The translations under genes and the position numbers were made by a program. The notes below the pieces were generated by a model. It searched no databases. It saw only the letters and a program-made list of their open reading frames with translations, and was not told where the DNA came from. Positions 25,591 through 35,479 of a stretch of 64,000 bases of DNA are shown piece after piece (the stretch's first letter is position 1; each line of letters opens with the position of its first letter). The DNA is from Streptomyces sp. LUP47B (GTDB lineage Bacteria; Actinomycetota; Actinomycetes; Streptomycetales; Streptomycetaceae): NCBI RefSeq assembly GCF_001746295.1, contig NZ_MJAH01000009.1:24531-88530 (forward strand), written 5' to 3'.

Positions 25591-26427
25591 TCAGGTGGCC
25601 TGGACGCCCGCGGCCTTCGCGGCCTCGGAATCCGCTACGACAGTACCGCCGGCCTCGTCCACGGTGAGCGCGCCGGTCATGATGGCGACGACCTCCGCCA
25701 TGGAGTAGTCGGAGGGCTTGATCAGGGCGGCCCGCCGGCCCAGCCGGTGCACATGGATCCGGTCGGCGATCTCGAAGACGTGCGGCATGTTGTGGCTGAT
25801 CAGGACGACCGGCATGCCCTTGTCCCGGACCCGCCGGATGAGGTCCAGGACCTGTCCGGACTCCTTGACGCCGAGCGCGGCGGTGGGTTCGTCCATGACG
25901 ACGACACTGCGGGCCCAGGCGACGGAACGGGCGACCGCCACGGCCTGCCGCTGGCCCCCGGAGAGGGTCTCGACCGACTGGGTCAGCGAGCGCAGTCCGA
26001 TCTTCAGGTCGGCCATGTGCTCGGCGGCCTCCTGGCGCATCCGCTTCTTGTCGAGCATGCGGAAGACGCTGCCGAGGACACCGGGCCGGCGCAGCTCGCG
26101 GCCCAGGAACACGTTCGAGGCGATGTCCATCGAGGCGGCCACGGCCAGGTCCTGATAGACGGTCTCGATGCCGTGGGCGCGGGCACTTTGCGGTCCGGAG
26201 AACTGGATGGGTTCGCCGTTGAGACGGATCTCGCCCGCGTCGGGCGTCACCGCACCGGTGAGCGCCTTGATGAGGCTGGTCTTTCCGGCGCCGTTGTCGC
26301 CGATCACGGCGAGCACCTCGCCGGGCAGCAGGTCGAAGTCGGCGCCGTCGATGGCGGTGACCTGGCCGTAGCGCTTGACGAGACCGCGGGCCTGAAGGAT
26401 CGGGGTGGGGGAGTCGAGGGCGGTCAT
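25591..26427 (-). CDS. Sugar ABC transporter ATP-binding protein (FrcA-like)
   Basis: The 278-residue single ATPase has Walker A GDNGAGKTS (about 42-50), signature LSGGQRQ, Walker B VVVMDEPTAAL and the H-loop SHN. Ribose-type importers usually use a fused double ATPase of about 500 residues; the single-domain form fits the FrcBCA (fructose) type. It overlaps the permease by ATGA. A longer in-frame upstream reading frame is only a shadow of the permease and binding-protein genes. Confidence 0.92.
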   Translation of the reverse strand: MTALDSPTPILQARGLVKRYGQVTAIDGADFDLLPGEVLAVIGDNGAGKTSLIKALTGAVTPDAGEIRLNGEPIQFSGPQSARAHGIETVYQDLAVAASMDIASNVFLGRELRRPGVLGSVFRMLDKKRMRQEAAEHMADLKIGLRSLTQSVETLSGGQRQAVAVARSVAWARSVVVMDEPTAALGVKESGQVLDLIRRVRDKGMPVVLISHNMPHVFEIADRIHVHRLGRRAALIKPSDYSMAEVVAIMTGALTVDEAGGTVVADSEAAKAAGVQAT

Positions 26428-27437
26428 CGGGCCTTCTTCCGGGAGATCTGGTCGACGGTCACCGCGAGGATGACCAGGACTCCGGTGATCAGGGTCTGGT
26501 AGATCGAGGCGACGCCCATCAGCTGGAGCCCGTTGCGGAAGACCCCGACGATCAGGACGCCGATGAAGGTGCCGAGGACCGAACCGCGGCCTCCGAAGAG
26601 GCTGGTGCCGCCGAGGACCACGGCGGTGATGCTGTCGAGGTTGTCGGTCTGTCCGGCCTGCGGGTCGCCGACTCCGGTACGGGAGATGAGGAGCAGGGCG
26701 GCGACGCCGTAGAGGAGACCGGCGACGGTGTAGACGCCGATGGTCAGCCGGGAGGTGCGGATGCCGTTCAGCCGCGCGGCTTCCGGGCTGTTGCCCAGGG
26801 CGTAGACGTGCCGGCCCCAGCCGGTGCTGCTCAGCGCGTACGCCAGCAGGAGGAACAGGGCGATGGTGACGAGGGAGCCGTAGGTGATGTCGGTGTGGCC
26901 CATCGGGAAGGTCTGCCCCAGAGCCGTCAGCGGGCCGGGCAGGTTGGTGACCGTCTGCTCCTCGGAGTAGATGTGGGTCAGCGCGAACGCCACGTTGAGC
27001 ATGCCGAGCGTGACGATGAACGGCGGCAGCGGGATCTTCTGCACCAGCAGCCCGTTCACCAGACCGAAGCCGCCGCAGACGACCAGGCCCAGCGCGATGG
27101 CGACCAGTGGGGGCAGTGAGCCCTCGGCGGCCATCTTGGCGATCACGATGCTGCCGAACGCCATCACCGCGCCGCACGACAGGTCGATGCCCGCGGTGAG
27201 GATGATCAGGGTCTGGCCGATGGCGAGGGTGCCGACGACCATGACCTGCTGCACGATCAGCGAGAAGTTCCCGCCGGTGAGGAACTGGTCGGAGGAGACG
27301 GCGAAGAAGACACAGGCGAGAAGGAGGGCGACGAGCGGGCCGGTGGTCGGTGCCGTGAGCAGCCTGCGAGCCGTGGTCGGCGCTTTGAGCTCGGCGTACG
27401 GCGAGGAGGTGCTCGGAGGCGTGGACGTGGCGGTCAT
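26424..27437 (-). CDS. Sugar ABC transporter permease (FrcC/RbsC-like)
   Basis: The 337-residue membrane protein has about ten helices and family signatures QTLIILTAGIDLSCGAVMAF and GNSPEAARLNGI. It belongs to the BPD_transp_2 carbohydrate permeases. ATG 27437 is chosen since the membrane domain begins about 30 residues later. Separated from the binding-protein gene by a hairpin-rich 219-bp gap, which may lower its expression relative to that gene. Confidence 0.92.
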   Translation of the reverse strand: MTATSTPPSTSSPYAELKAPTTARRLLTAPTTGPLVALLLACVFFAVSSDQFLTGGNFSLIVQQVMVVGTLAIGQTLIILTAGIDLSCGAVMAFGSIVIAKMAAEGSLPPLVAIALGLVVCGGFGLVNGLLVQKIPLPPFIVTLGMLNVAFALTHIYSEEQTVTNLPGPLTALGQTFPMGHTDITYGSLVTIALFLLLAYALSSTGWGRHVYALGNSPEAARLNGIRTSRLTIGVYTVAGLLYGVAALLLISRTGVGDPQAGQTDNLDSITAVVLGGTSLFGGRGSVLGTFIGVLIVGVFRNGLQLMGVASIYQTLITGVLVILAVTVDQISRKKAR

Positions 27438-27478
27438 GCGAAGTCCTTGTCGGAAGACAGAAGTCCTGGTGGGACAAG

Positions 27479-27525
27479 GGGGCGGCCGTCCCCCGGTCGG
27501 GGAGGTACGGGGGCGGCCGCCCCGC
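27479..27525. repeat. GC-rich hairpin beside the 88-bp element
   Basis: GGGGCGGCCG-type arms at each end of this stretch are complementary and enclose a CCCCCGGTCGGGG inner hairpin. It follows closely on the permease start and precedes the longer inverted repeat. It could be a transcript-processing or attenuation structure. Confidence 0.45.
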
Positions 27526-27528
27526 TTG

Positions 27529-27616
27529 GGCCCTGTCGTCACATTCCCGTCGTCCGCCCGGAGGGCGGGCCGCACGACGTCTGGCACGCGGCAGGCGGGA
27601 ATGTGACGACAGGGCC
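27529..27616. repeat. 88-bp element with 21-bp perfect terminal inverted repeats
   Basis: Positions 27529-27549 and 27596-27616 are perfect reverse complements (arms start GGCCCTGTCGTCACATTCCC). The 46-base centre contains a further CGCCCGGAGGGCG hairpin. No coding capacity and no clear target duplication. It looks like a miniature inverted-repeat element or a large intercistronic stem-loop placed between the binding-protein and permease genes. Confidence 0.8.
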
Positions 27617-27656
27617 TGGGGGGAGAGGCGAAGTCGTACGTCCGCTGGAGCCGGAC

Positions 27657-28673
27657 TCAGCCCCAGCAGTTCTCCAGACCGAAGGCGGTGTCCTTGGACG
27701 TGACGCCCGTCTGGGCCTTGTCGGTGATCAGGGTGACGCCGGTGTCGGTGTAACCGGACACCTTCTTGCCGCCCTTGGCGTACGTCACGACGGCGTTGAC
27801 GCCCTCGGCGGCCATCTTCAGCGGGTACTGCTGCGAAGTGGCCGCGATCTTGCCGTCCTTGACGGCCTGGGTGCCGGTGCAGCCGCCGTCGACGGAGACG
27901 ATCAGTACGTCCTTCTCCCGGCCCTTGGCCTTCAGCGCGGTGTACGCGCCCAGGGCGGCCGGCTCGTTGATCGTGTAGACGAGGTTGATGCCGGGTTCCT
28001 TCTGGAGGCAGTTCTCCATCGCCGTCTGGCCCTTGGCCTGGTCGCCGCCCGTGTCCTGGGCGCACGCCACGTCCTTCTCGGTGGCGCCGAAGCCCTTGAG
28101 GAACCCGTTGTGCCGCTGGACGCCGACGGAGACGCCGGGCGCGAGGTCGAGGGCGGCGATCTTCGCCGTCTTGCCCTTCATCGCGGCCTTGGCGTACTCG
28201 CCGATCAGCTCGCCGGCCTTGAGGTTGTCGGTGGCGAAGAGGGCGTCGACCGCGCTCTCCGGCTCGGTCGGCGTGTCCAGGGCGATGACCAGCACGCCCT
28301 TGGCCTTGGCCTTCGCTATCGCGGGCACGATCGCCTTGGAGTCGCTCGGGGTGATCAGGATGCCCTTCACGCCGGCGGCGACCATGTTCTCGATGGCGGT
28401 GACCTGACCGGCGTTGTCTCCGTCGAACTTGCCCGCCGCGGTCATGAGCTGGACGCCGTCTTTCTTGGCGGCCTTCTCCGCGCCCTCCTTCATCTTCACG
28501 AAGAACGGGTTGGTGTCGGTCTTGGTGATGAGCCCGACCTTCACCGTGCCCGATCCGGAGCTCGTGGAGCCCGATCCGGAGCCGGAACCGCAGGCCGTCA
28601 GGGCGAGGGCCGCGACCGAGGTGCACGCGGCGACTCTGAGCAGGGAGGAAGGCACTCGAGGGGTGCGAGACAT
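27657..28673 (-). CDS. Sugar ABC transporter substrate-binding lipoprotein (FrcB-like)
   Basis: The 338-residue lipoprotein has lipobox ALTAC (Cys28), a Gly/Ser linker, then a type I periplasmic-binding-protein fold (VGLITKTDTNPFFVKMKEGA; ALFATDNLKAGELIGEYA). It captures a sugar for the permease and ATPase encoded downstream. ATG 28673 has a GGAG six bases before. Paired operator-like palindromes upstream suggest LacI repression. The sugar is not certain; fructose, ribose and inositol are all possible. Confidence 0.93.
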   Translation of the reverse strand: MSRTPRVPSSLLRVAACTSVAALALTACGSGSGSGSTSSGSGTVKVGLITKTDTNPFFVKMKEGAEKAAKKDGVQLMTAAGKFDGDNAGQVTAIENMVAAGVKGILITPSDSKAIVPAIAKAKAKGVLVIALDTPTEPESAVDALFATDNLKAGELIGEYAKAAMKGKTAKIAALDLAPGVSVGVQRHNGFLKGFGATEKDVACAQDTGGDQAKGQTAMENCLQKEPGINLVYTINEPAALGAYTALKAKGREKDVLIVSVDGGCTGTQAVKDGKIAATSQQYPLKMAAEGVNAVVTYAKGGKKVSGYTDTGVTLITDKAQTGVTSKDTAFGLENCWG

Positions 28674-28730
28674 GAACGACTCCAGCGGGATTGCGGACGA
28701 GCGGCGGCATCGGAGCATGCCGTCCCTAGG

Positions 28731-28760
28731 TGTCATCGTTGACTTATGTCATCGTTGACA
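28731..28760. promoter_or_regulatory. Tandem LacI-type operators (sugar operon side)
   Basis: TGTCATCGTTGACT (28731-28744) and TGTCATCGTTGACA (28747-28760) are near-palindromic 14-mers spaced 16 bases apart. They share the CG centre typical of LacI/GalR sites and lie 58 bases upstream of the binding-protein ATG. Confidence 0.75.
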
Positions 28761-28898
28761 CTGCCGAGGATGATGACCCCGACTCCCGGCAACGTCAATG
28801 CCCCGCGCTCGTCACAAGTCCGCAACGATGAGTTGGCCGCCCGCTTCGTGCCCGAACCGTTGACGGGCCGGCCGCACTGCGCACATCATTCAGGCGGA

Positions 28899-28928
28899 TG
28901 TCATCGATGACACAAGTCAGCGATGACA
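28899..28928. promoter_or_regulatory. Tandem LacI-type operators (ABM gene side)
   Basis: TGTCATCGATGACA (28899-28912, perfect palindrome) and AGTCAGCGATGACA (28915-28928) repeat the same motif with the same 16-base spacing, 39 bases upstream of the ABM-domain GTG. The LacI protein probably controls both directions. Confidence 0.75.
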
Positions 28929-28967
28929 TCCGGTCGGCGTCACCGCGACGAACAAGGACACGCACCC

Positions 28968-29261
28968 GTGAAGAAGACCCTGCTCGCCGAGTTCACCGCC
29001 CGTGAGGGTGCGCGGGACGAGGTGGCCCGCATGATCGTGGAGTACGCCGGCAAGGTGCGTGCGGAGGAGGGCAATCTCGCCTTCGACGTCTACACCAAGG
29101 CAGCGCACCCACGCGCCTTCTGGATCTTCGAGGTGTACCGGGACGAGGACGCCTTCCAGGCGCACCTGAACGCCCCGTACGGCGGCCCCTTCAACGCCGC
29201 GCTCACTCCGCTGATCGAGGAGCCCGCCTCCGTGCTGACGTTCCTCGACCCGGTGGCCTGA
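28968..29261 (+). CDS. ABM-domain protein (putative quinol monooxygenase)
   Basis: A 97-residue dimeric ferredoxin-like protein of the antibiotic biosynthesis monooxygenase family, similar in size to E. coli YgiN. The pattern F.A.EGARDEV..M, FDVYTKAAHPRAFWIFEVY and F..HL is characteristic. GTG 28968 has AAGGA nine bases upstream. It is divergent from the sugar operon and shares its operators, so it may take part in metabolism of the same sugar. That link is inferred. Confidence 0.85.
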   Translation: MKKTLLAEFTAREGARDEVARMIVEYAGKVRAEEGNLAFDVYTKAAHPRAFWIFEVYRDEDAFQAHLNAPYGGPFNAALTPLIEEPASVLTFLDPVA

Positions 29262-29310
29262 CGGTGGCCTGACGGGGGGCCGCAGCGCCGGGGACGGGGC
29301 GTTGATCCGC

Positions 29311-29373
29311 CGGTGACGCCGGTGACGCCGGTGACGCCGGTGACGCCGGTGACGCCGGTGTTGTCGGTGTTGT
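29311..29373. repeat. 9-bp minisatellite (CGGTGACGC)n
   Basis: Five perfect CGGTGACGC units are followed by two CGGTGTTGT variants, all in a 9-base period. It is intergenic, between the convergent ABM and ROK genes. Confidence 0.9.
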
Positions 29374-29412
29374 CGGACCGGGTCGGTTCGGTGGCGTCCT
29401 CGCGATCCAGTC

Positions 29413-29464
29413 CTGGTCAGTTGGTCAGATTGGTCAGATTGGTCAGGTTGGTCAGGTTGGTCAG
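29413..29464. repeat. 9-bp minisatellite (TTGGTCAGA/G)n
   Basis: Nearly six units with a 9-base period. The last unit contains the stop codon of the ROK gene (29461-29463), so array slippage could alter its end. Confidence 0.9.
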
Positions 29465-30720
29465 CCGGTCGCGCTCTCGCGGTCACGCCCGTGCGTGGCA
29501 GGCCGGCCGCCCCGGGCGAAGAGCTCGGCGAGGGGCAGGCTCGCCGCGCCGACCGTGACCGCGTCCGGGCCGAGCTTGCCCAGGTCGATGGAGACGCGGT
29601 CGGCCGGGTGGCGCAGGGCGTACGCGTCGGCGTACCGGCGTACGGCGGGCAGGAAGCGGGTGCCGAGCTGGAGGCCCGCCCAGCCGCCGATCAGGATGCG
29701 TTCGGGCTGGAAGAGGTTGACCAGGTCGGACAGTCCCGCGCCGACGTACTCGGCGGTCTCCTCCAGGACGGCGAGGGCCACCGGGTCGGCCTCGGCGCCC
29801 TGGGCCGGATGGGCGGCGGCGAGCAGCGCGGCCAGCGCGGTCTCCTCGTCGGCGCCCAGGGGCGGCCGGCCGCCCGCCTCGCGCCAGCGGTCGACGAGTG
29901 CTCCCGCGCCCGCGTAGGCCTCCAGGCAGCCCAGGGCACCGCAGCGGCAGCGGCGCCCCCTGACCTGCACGGTCACATGTCCCCACTCCAGGGGGCGGCC
30001 GTATTGCACCTCGTCGGTGACCAGACAGGCGCCGATGCCCGAGCCGAAGAGGACGACCACCGCGTTGTGGCAGCCCCGGCCGGCGCCGAACCACAGCTCG
30101 GCCTGGCCGAGCGTGCGGGCCCCGTTGTCGATGAAGTACGGGACGGTGTCGGGGAGTTCACAGGTCGAACGCAGCAGGGACTCGAGCGGGACGGCGTCCC
30201 AGCCGATCGTCTGGCCGTGCACCACCGCGCCCTGCCCGGGGGTGCGGGCCACGATGCCGGGGACTCCGATGCCGACGCCCAGAAGCTGTTCGGGGGTGAT
30301 GTCCGTGTCGGCGAGCACCTCGGCGATGCCGTCCCGGATGTGGCCGACGACGACCTCGACGTCGTAGCGGTGATGCTCCAGCGGCCGTTCGGTGCGGGCG
30401 AGTTCGGTGAGGGTGAGGTCGAAGAGCTCGACGCGGACGCGGGTCTCGCCGACGTCGACGCCGATCATGTGGCCGCCGGAGGGGGCCACGCGCAGCAGGG
30501 TGCGGGGGCGGCCGCCGTCGGACTCGACGGTGCCGGCCTCCTCGACGAGGTGGTCCTCGACCAGTTCCGCGACCACGTTGCTGATGGAGCCGCCGCTCAG
30601 GCCGGTGGCCGGGCCCAACTCGAAGCGGCTCATCGGCCCGTCGAAATACAGCCGTCTCAGTACGGCGGCCCGGTTGCCCCGTCGCAGGTCACGCACCGTC
30701 CGCCCGTTGTGCCCTGCCAT
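29461..30720 (-). CDS. ROK-family transcriptional regulator
   Basis: A 419-residue ROK repressor. It has an N-terminal winged helix (GNRAAVLRRLYFDGPMSRFEL), a sugar-kinase-like fold with IGVDVGETR (ATP-site-like) and the ROK zinc motif CRCGALGCLEAY. ATG 30720 is preceded by GAAGGGA; an upstream in-frame start is less likely. It is divergent from a sugar ABC operon with a beta-glucosidase, which it probably represses. The closing codons run into a minisatellite. Confidence 0.92.
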   Translation of the reverse strand: MAGHNGRTVRDLRRGNRAAVLRRLYFDGPMSRFELGPATGLSGGSISNVVAELVEDHLVEEAGTVESDGGRPRTLLRVAPSGGHMIGVDVGETRVRVELFDLTLTELARTERPLEHHRYDVEVVVGHIRDGIAEVLADTDITPEQLLGVGIGVPGIVARTPGQGAVVHGQTIGWDAVPLESLLRSTCELPDTVPYFIDNGARTLGQAELWFGAGRGCHNAVVVLFGSGIGACLVTDEVQYGRPLEWGHVTVQVRGRRCRCGALGCLEAYAGAGALVDRWREAGGRPPLGADEETALAALLAAAHPAQGAEADPVALAVLEETAEYVGAGLSDLVNLFQPERILIGGWAGLQLGTRFLPAVRRYADAYALRHPADRVSIDLGKLGPDAVTVGAASLPLAELFARGGRPATHGRDRESATG

Positions 30721-30795
30721 GTGGATCCCTTCCGACGCCGCCCAGACCTGCAAGATACCGCCGCGCCGACCCTTGACGCGACTTTCCTTCGCGTC

Positions 30796-30816
30796 TTAAA
30801 TCACGCCATAAATTAA
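30796..30816. promoter_or_regulatory. AT-rich symmetrical site between ROK and sugar operon
   Basis: TTAAATCACGCCATAAATTA with its last A has TTAA at both ends and is an AT-rich island in GC-rich DNA. It suits a ROK operator or a promoter -10 region. Only the TTAA ends are truly symmetric. Confidence 0.4.
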
Positions 30817-30880
30817 CTCCGGGGTGGTGTTCGAGAAGCGAACGCACCCGGAGGCCTCCCCTGGAAGGGACACCAGAGCC

Positions 30881-32197
30881 ATGCGCAGAACCCGAGCCGC
30901 GGCCGCCGGTGCGGTCACCGTTTCCCTCATGACTCTCGTGACCGCCTGCGGCGGCGGCTCGTCGACGAGCGGCGGGTCCAACGACTCGCCGAAGACCCTG
31001 ACCTACTGGGCCTCCAACCAGGGCGCCAGCATCGAGGTCGACAAGAAGGTCCTCCAGCCCGAACTCGACAAGTTCGAGAAGCAGACCGGGATCAAGGTCA
31101 AGGTCGAGGTCGTCCCCTGGTCCGACCTGCTCAACCGGATCCTCACCGCGACCACTTCCGGCCAGGGCCCCGACGTCCTCAACATCGGCAACACCTGGAG
31201 CGCCTCCCTCCAGGCCACCGGCGCGCTGCTGCCCTGGAACGCCAAGAACTTCGCCGCGATCGGCGGCAAGGACCGCTTCGTCGACTCCGCGCTCGGCTCC
31301 ACGGGCGCCCAGGGCCAGGACCCGGCCGCGGTCCCGCTCTACTCGATGGCCTACGCCCTCTACTACAACAAGGAGATCTTCGCCGACGCCGGCATCACCG
31401 AGCCCCCGGCCACCTGGGCCGAACTGATCGCCGACGGCAAGAAGATCCAGGCCAAGGGCAAGTCCGCGCTCGGCGCGGAGGGCGCGAACCTGTCGGAGAA
31501 CATCCACCACGTCTTCGTCTTCGCCAAGCAGCACGGCGGCGACTTCTTCACCCCCGACGGCAAGCCCGACTTCACCAACGACAACGTCGTGGCGGCGGTC
31601 AAGCAGTACGTCGACCTCATGGCCAAGGACAAGGTCATACCGACCGGCGACGCCGAGTACGCCCAGAACCAGTCGGTGAGCGACTTCGCCAAGGGCAACC
31701 AGGCCATGCTGCTGTGGCAGTCCGCGTCCTCCAACCTCAAGTCGCAAGGTATGAGCGAGGACAAGTACGGCATCGCGCCGGTGCCCGTGCAGTCCGGCAC
31801 CCCGGGCGGCGGAACCCAGGTCAACTCGGCCGTCATGGGCATCAACCTGGCCGTCTTCAAGAACACCGACAACATCGACGGCGCCAAGAAGTTCGTGAAG
31901 TTCATGACCGGCGACGCCGAGCAGAAGATCCTCAACACCGCCTACAGCTCCATCCCGCCGGTGAAGAGCGTCCAGGCGGAGAGCGTGTTCAGCTCGGGCC
32001 CCAACGAGGTCCTCAAGAACACCCTCGCCACCAGCGCCGCCGCGCTCCCGCAGGTCGCCGACGAGTCGCAGTTCGAGACGGCCGTAGGGACCGCCGTCAA
32101 GGACCTGTTCGCCGACGCGGCCGCCGGACGCGCGGTCACCACCGGGTCGGTGAAGGCGGCGCTGGAGAAGGCCCAGCAGCAGATGCCGGCGAAGTGA
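30881..32197 (+). CDS. Sugar ABC transporter substrate-binding lipoprotein
   Basis: The 438-residue lipoprotein has lipobox VTAC (Cys23) and the SBP_bac_1 fold typical of oligosaccharide importers, with GKSALGAEGANLSENIHHVF and later WQSASSNL elements. ATG 30881 follows AAGGGA by 10 bases. It begins an operon with two permeases and a GH1 enzyme, which suggests import of a beta-glucoside such as cellobiose or another disaccharide. No ATPase gene is present; Streptomyces commonly share MsiK. Confidence 0.9.
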   Translation: MRRTRAAAAGAVTVSLMTLVTACGGGSSTSGGSNDSPKTLTYWASNQGASIEVDKKVLQPELDKFEKQTGIKVKVEVVPWSDLLNRILTATTSGQGPDVLNIGNTWSASLQATGALLPWNAKNFAAIGGKDRFVDSALGSTGAQGQDPAAVPLYSMAYALYYNKEIFADAGITEPPATWAELIADGKKIQAKGKSALGAEGANLSENIHHVFVFAKQHGGDFFTPDGKPDFTNDNVVAAVKQYVDLMAKDKVIPTGDAEYAQNQSVSDFAKGNQAMLLWQSASSNLKSQGMSEDKYGIAPVPVQSGTPGGGTQVNSAVMGINLAVFKNTDNIDGAKKFVKFMTGDAEQKILNTAYSSIPPVKSVQAESVFSSGPNEVLKNTLATSAAALPQVADESQFETAVGTAVKDLFADAAAGRAVTTGSVKAALEKAQQQMPAK

Positions 32198-32202
32198 GCG
32201 CG

Positions 32203-33195
32203 ATGACCACCACCGCGCCCGCGGAGGCCGCCGTGCACCACAACCCTTCCGGGGCGGCGCACCCAGGTCCCCGCCGCCGCCCCGGCAGGATCCGCCGCAT
32301 CGGCCTGCCGTATCTGCTCCTGCTGCCGGCCCTGCTCCTCGAACTCCTGGTCCACCTGGTGCCGATGGTGATCGGCATCGTGATGAGCTTCAAGGAGCTC
32401 ACGCAGTTCTACATCCGGGACTGGGGCACCGCGCCCTGGTCCGGCCTCGACAACTACCGGGTGTCGGTGGACTTCGACGCACCGGTCGGCGAGGCGCTGC
32501 TGCACTCGTTCCTCGTCACGGTGGCCTTCACCCTGCTGTCGGTCGGCCTGTGCTGGCTGATCGGCACGGCGGCCGCGGTCTATCTGCAGGACACCTTCCG
32601 CGGCCGGGGCCTGCTGCGCGCCCTGTTCCTGGTGCCGTACGCCCTGCCGGTCTACGCGGCCGTCATCACCTGGGTGTTCATGTTCCAGCACGACAACGGC
32701 CTGGTGAACCACGTCCTGCACGACCAGCTCCACCTGACCGACAAGCCGTCCTTCTGGCTCATCGGCGACAACAGCTTCTGGGCGCTGCTGACCGTCTCGG
32801 TGTGGAAGGGCTGGCCGTTCGCCTTCCTCATCGTCATGGCCGGACTGCAGAACATCCCGGGCGAGCTGTATGAGGCGGCGGCCCTGGACGGCGCCGGGAT
32901 GTGGCAGCAGATCCGGCGGATCACGCTCCCGTCCCTGCGGCCCGTCAACCAGGTGCTGATCCTGGTGCTGTTCCTGTGGACGTTCAACGACTTCAACACG
33001 CCGTTCGTCCTGTTCGGCAAGTCGGCTCCACAGGCCGCGGACCTGATCTCGGTCCACATCTACCAGGCGTCCTTCGTGACGTGGAACTTCGGCACCGGCT
33101 CCGCGATGTCCGTCCTGCTGCTGCTGTTCCTGCTCGTGGTGACGGGCGTCTACCTCCTGCTGACCTCCCGGGGAAGGAAGCCGGCCGATGTCTAG
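32203..33195 (+). CDS. Sugar ABC transporter permease (MalF-like)
   Basis: A 330-residue permease with six helices and the EAA loop NIPGELYEAAALDGAGMWQQ. ATG 32203 is five bases after the upstream stop. A GTG at 32194, overlapping that stop, is also possible. The N-terminal 35 residues are a charged cytoplasmic segment. Works with the MalG-like permease that overlaps its 3' end by 8 bases. Confidence 0.9.
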   Translation: MTTTAPAEAAVHHNPSGAAHPGPRRRPGRIRRIGLPYLLLLPALLLELLVHLVPMVIGIVMSFKELTQFYIRDWGTAPWSGLDNYRVSVDFDAPVGEALLHSFLVTVAFTLLSVGLCWLIGTAAAVYLQDTFRGRGLLRALFLVPYALPVYAAVITWVFMFQHDNGLVNHVLHDQLHLTDKPSFWLIGDNSFWALLTVSVWKGWPFAFLIVMAGLQNIPGELYEAAALDGAGMWQQIRRITLPSLRPVNQVLILVLFLWTFNDFNTPFVLFGKSAPQAADLISVHIYQASFVTWNFGTGSAMSVLLLLFLLVVTGVYLLLTSRGRKPADV

Positions 33196-34048
33196 CCCCC
33201 GCTCGCCCATGGCACCGCCGCGCTCGTTCTTCTGGTCCCGGCGGATCTTCCTCACCCTGCTCACCGGCTTCGTCCTGGTGCCGGTCTACGTGATGGTCTC
33301 CAGCTCACTGAAGCCGCTGGCGGACGTGACGGGTGAGTTCCGCTGGCTGCCGAGCCGGTTGACCATCCGGCCGTACATCGACATCTGGTCGACGATCCCG
33401 CTCGCGCGGTACTTCGTGAACTCGCTGATCGTGGCGGGCGCGGCGACCGTCTGCTCGGTGGTGATCGCGGTGTTCGCCGCGTACGCCGTCAGCCGCTACG
33501 AGTTCCGCGGCAAGCGCGTCTTCACGGTCACCGTGCTGTCCACGCAGATGTTTCCCGGGATCCTCTTCCTCCTCCCCCTCTTCCTGATCTACGTCAACAT
33601 CGGCAACGCCACCGGAATCGCCCTGTTCGGCTCGCGGGGCGGGCTGATCCTGACGTATCTGACCTTCTCCCTGCCGTTCTCGATCTGGATGCTGATCGGG
33701 TACTTCGACTCGGTGCCGCGCGATCTGGACGAGGCCGCGCTGGTGGACGGCTGCGGGCCGTTCGGCGCGCTCTTCCGGGTCGTGGTGCCGGCCGCGATCC
33801 CGGGGATCGTCGCGGTCGCCGTCTACGCCTTCATGACCGCCTGGGGCGAGGTGCTCTTCGCGTCCGTGATGACCAACGACGCCACCCGCACGCTCGCCGT
33901 CGGCCTCCAGGGCTACTCCACGCTCAACAACGTGTACTGGAACCAGATCATGGCCGCCTCGCTGGTGGTGAGCGTCCCCGTGGTCGCCGGGTTCCTGCTG
34001 CTCCAGCGCTATCTCGTCGCCGGGCTGACGGCGGGCTCCGTCAAGTGA
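33188..34048 (+). CDS. Sugar ABC transporter permease (MalG-like)
   Basis: A 286-residue permease with six helices and EAA loop VPRDLDEAALVDGCGPFGAL. ATG 33188 overlaps the preceding permease, so the two are coupled. The motif contacts the shared ATPase. Probably completes a carbohydrate uptake system with the upstream lipoprotein. Confidence 0.92.
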   Translation: MSSPRSPMAPPRSFFWSRRIFLTLLTGFVLVPVYVMVSSSLKPLADVTGEFRWLPSRLTIRPYIDIWSTIPLARYFVNSLIVAGAATVCSVVIAVFAAYAVSRYEFRGKRVFTVTVLSTQMFPGILFLLPLFLIYVNIGNATGIALFGSRGGLILTYLTFSLPFSIWMLIGYFDSVPRDLDEAALVDGCGPFGALFRVVVPAAIPGIVAVAVYAFMTAWGEVLFASVMTNDATRTLAVGLQGYSTLNNVYWNQIMAASLVVSVPVVAGFLLLQRYLVAGLTAGSVK

Positions 34049-34068
34049 CCGACCGTGAAAGGACTTTC

Positions 34069-35427
<1,359 letters not shown>

Positions 35428-35479
35428 GCGGGCCCGGCCCCTGTCCCCTCACGCCTCGTCGGCGCGGCGGGGCAGGGCT

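Noticed and set aside
25591..28710. A 1039-codon reverse frame
   Set aside because: Only its 3' part is the ABC ATPase gene. The rest is a shadow of the permease and binding-protein genes, which have proper starts, motifs and codon use.
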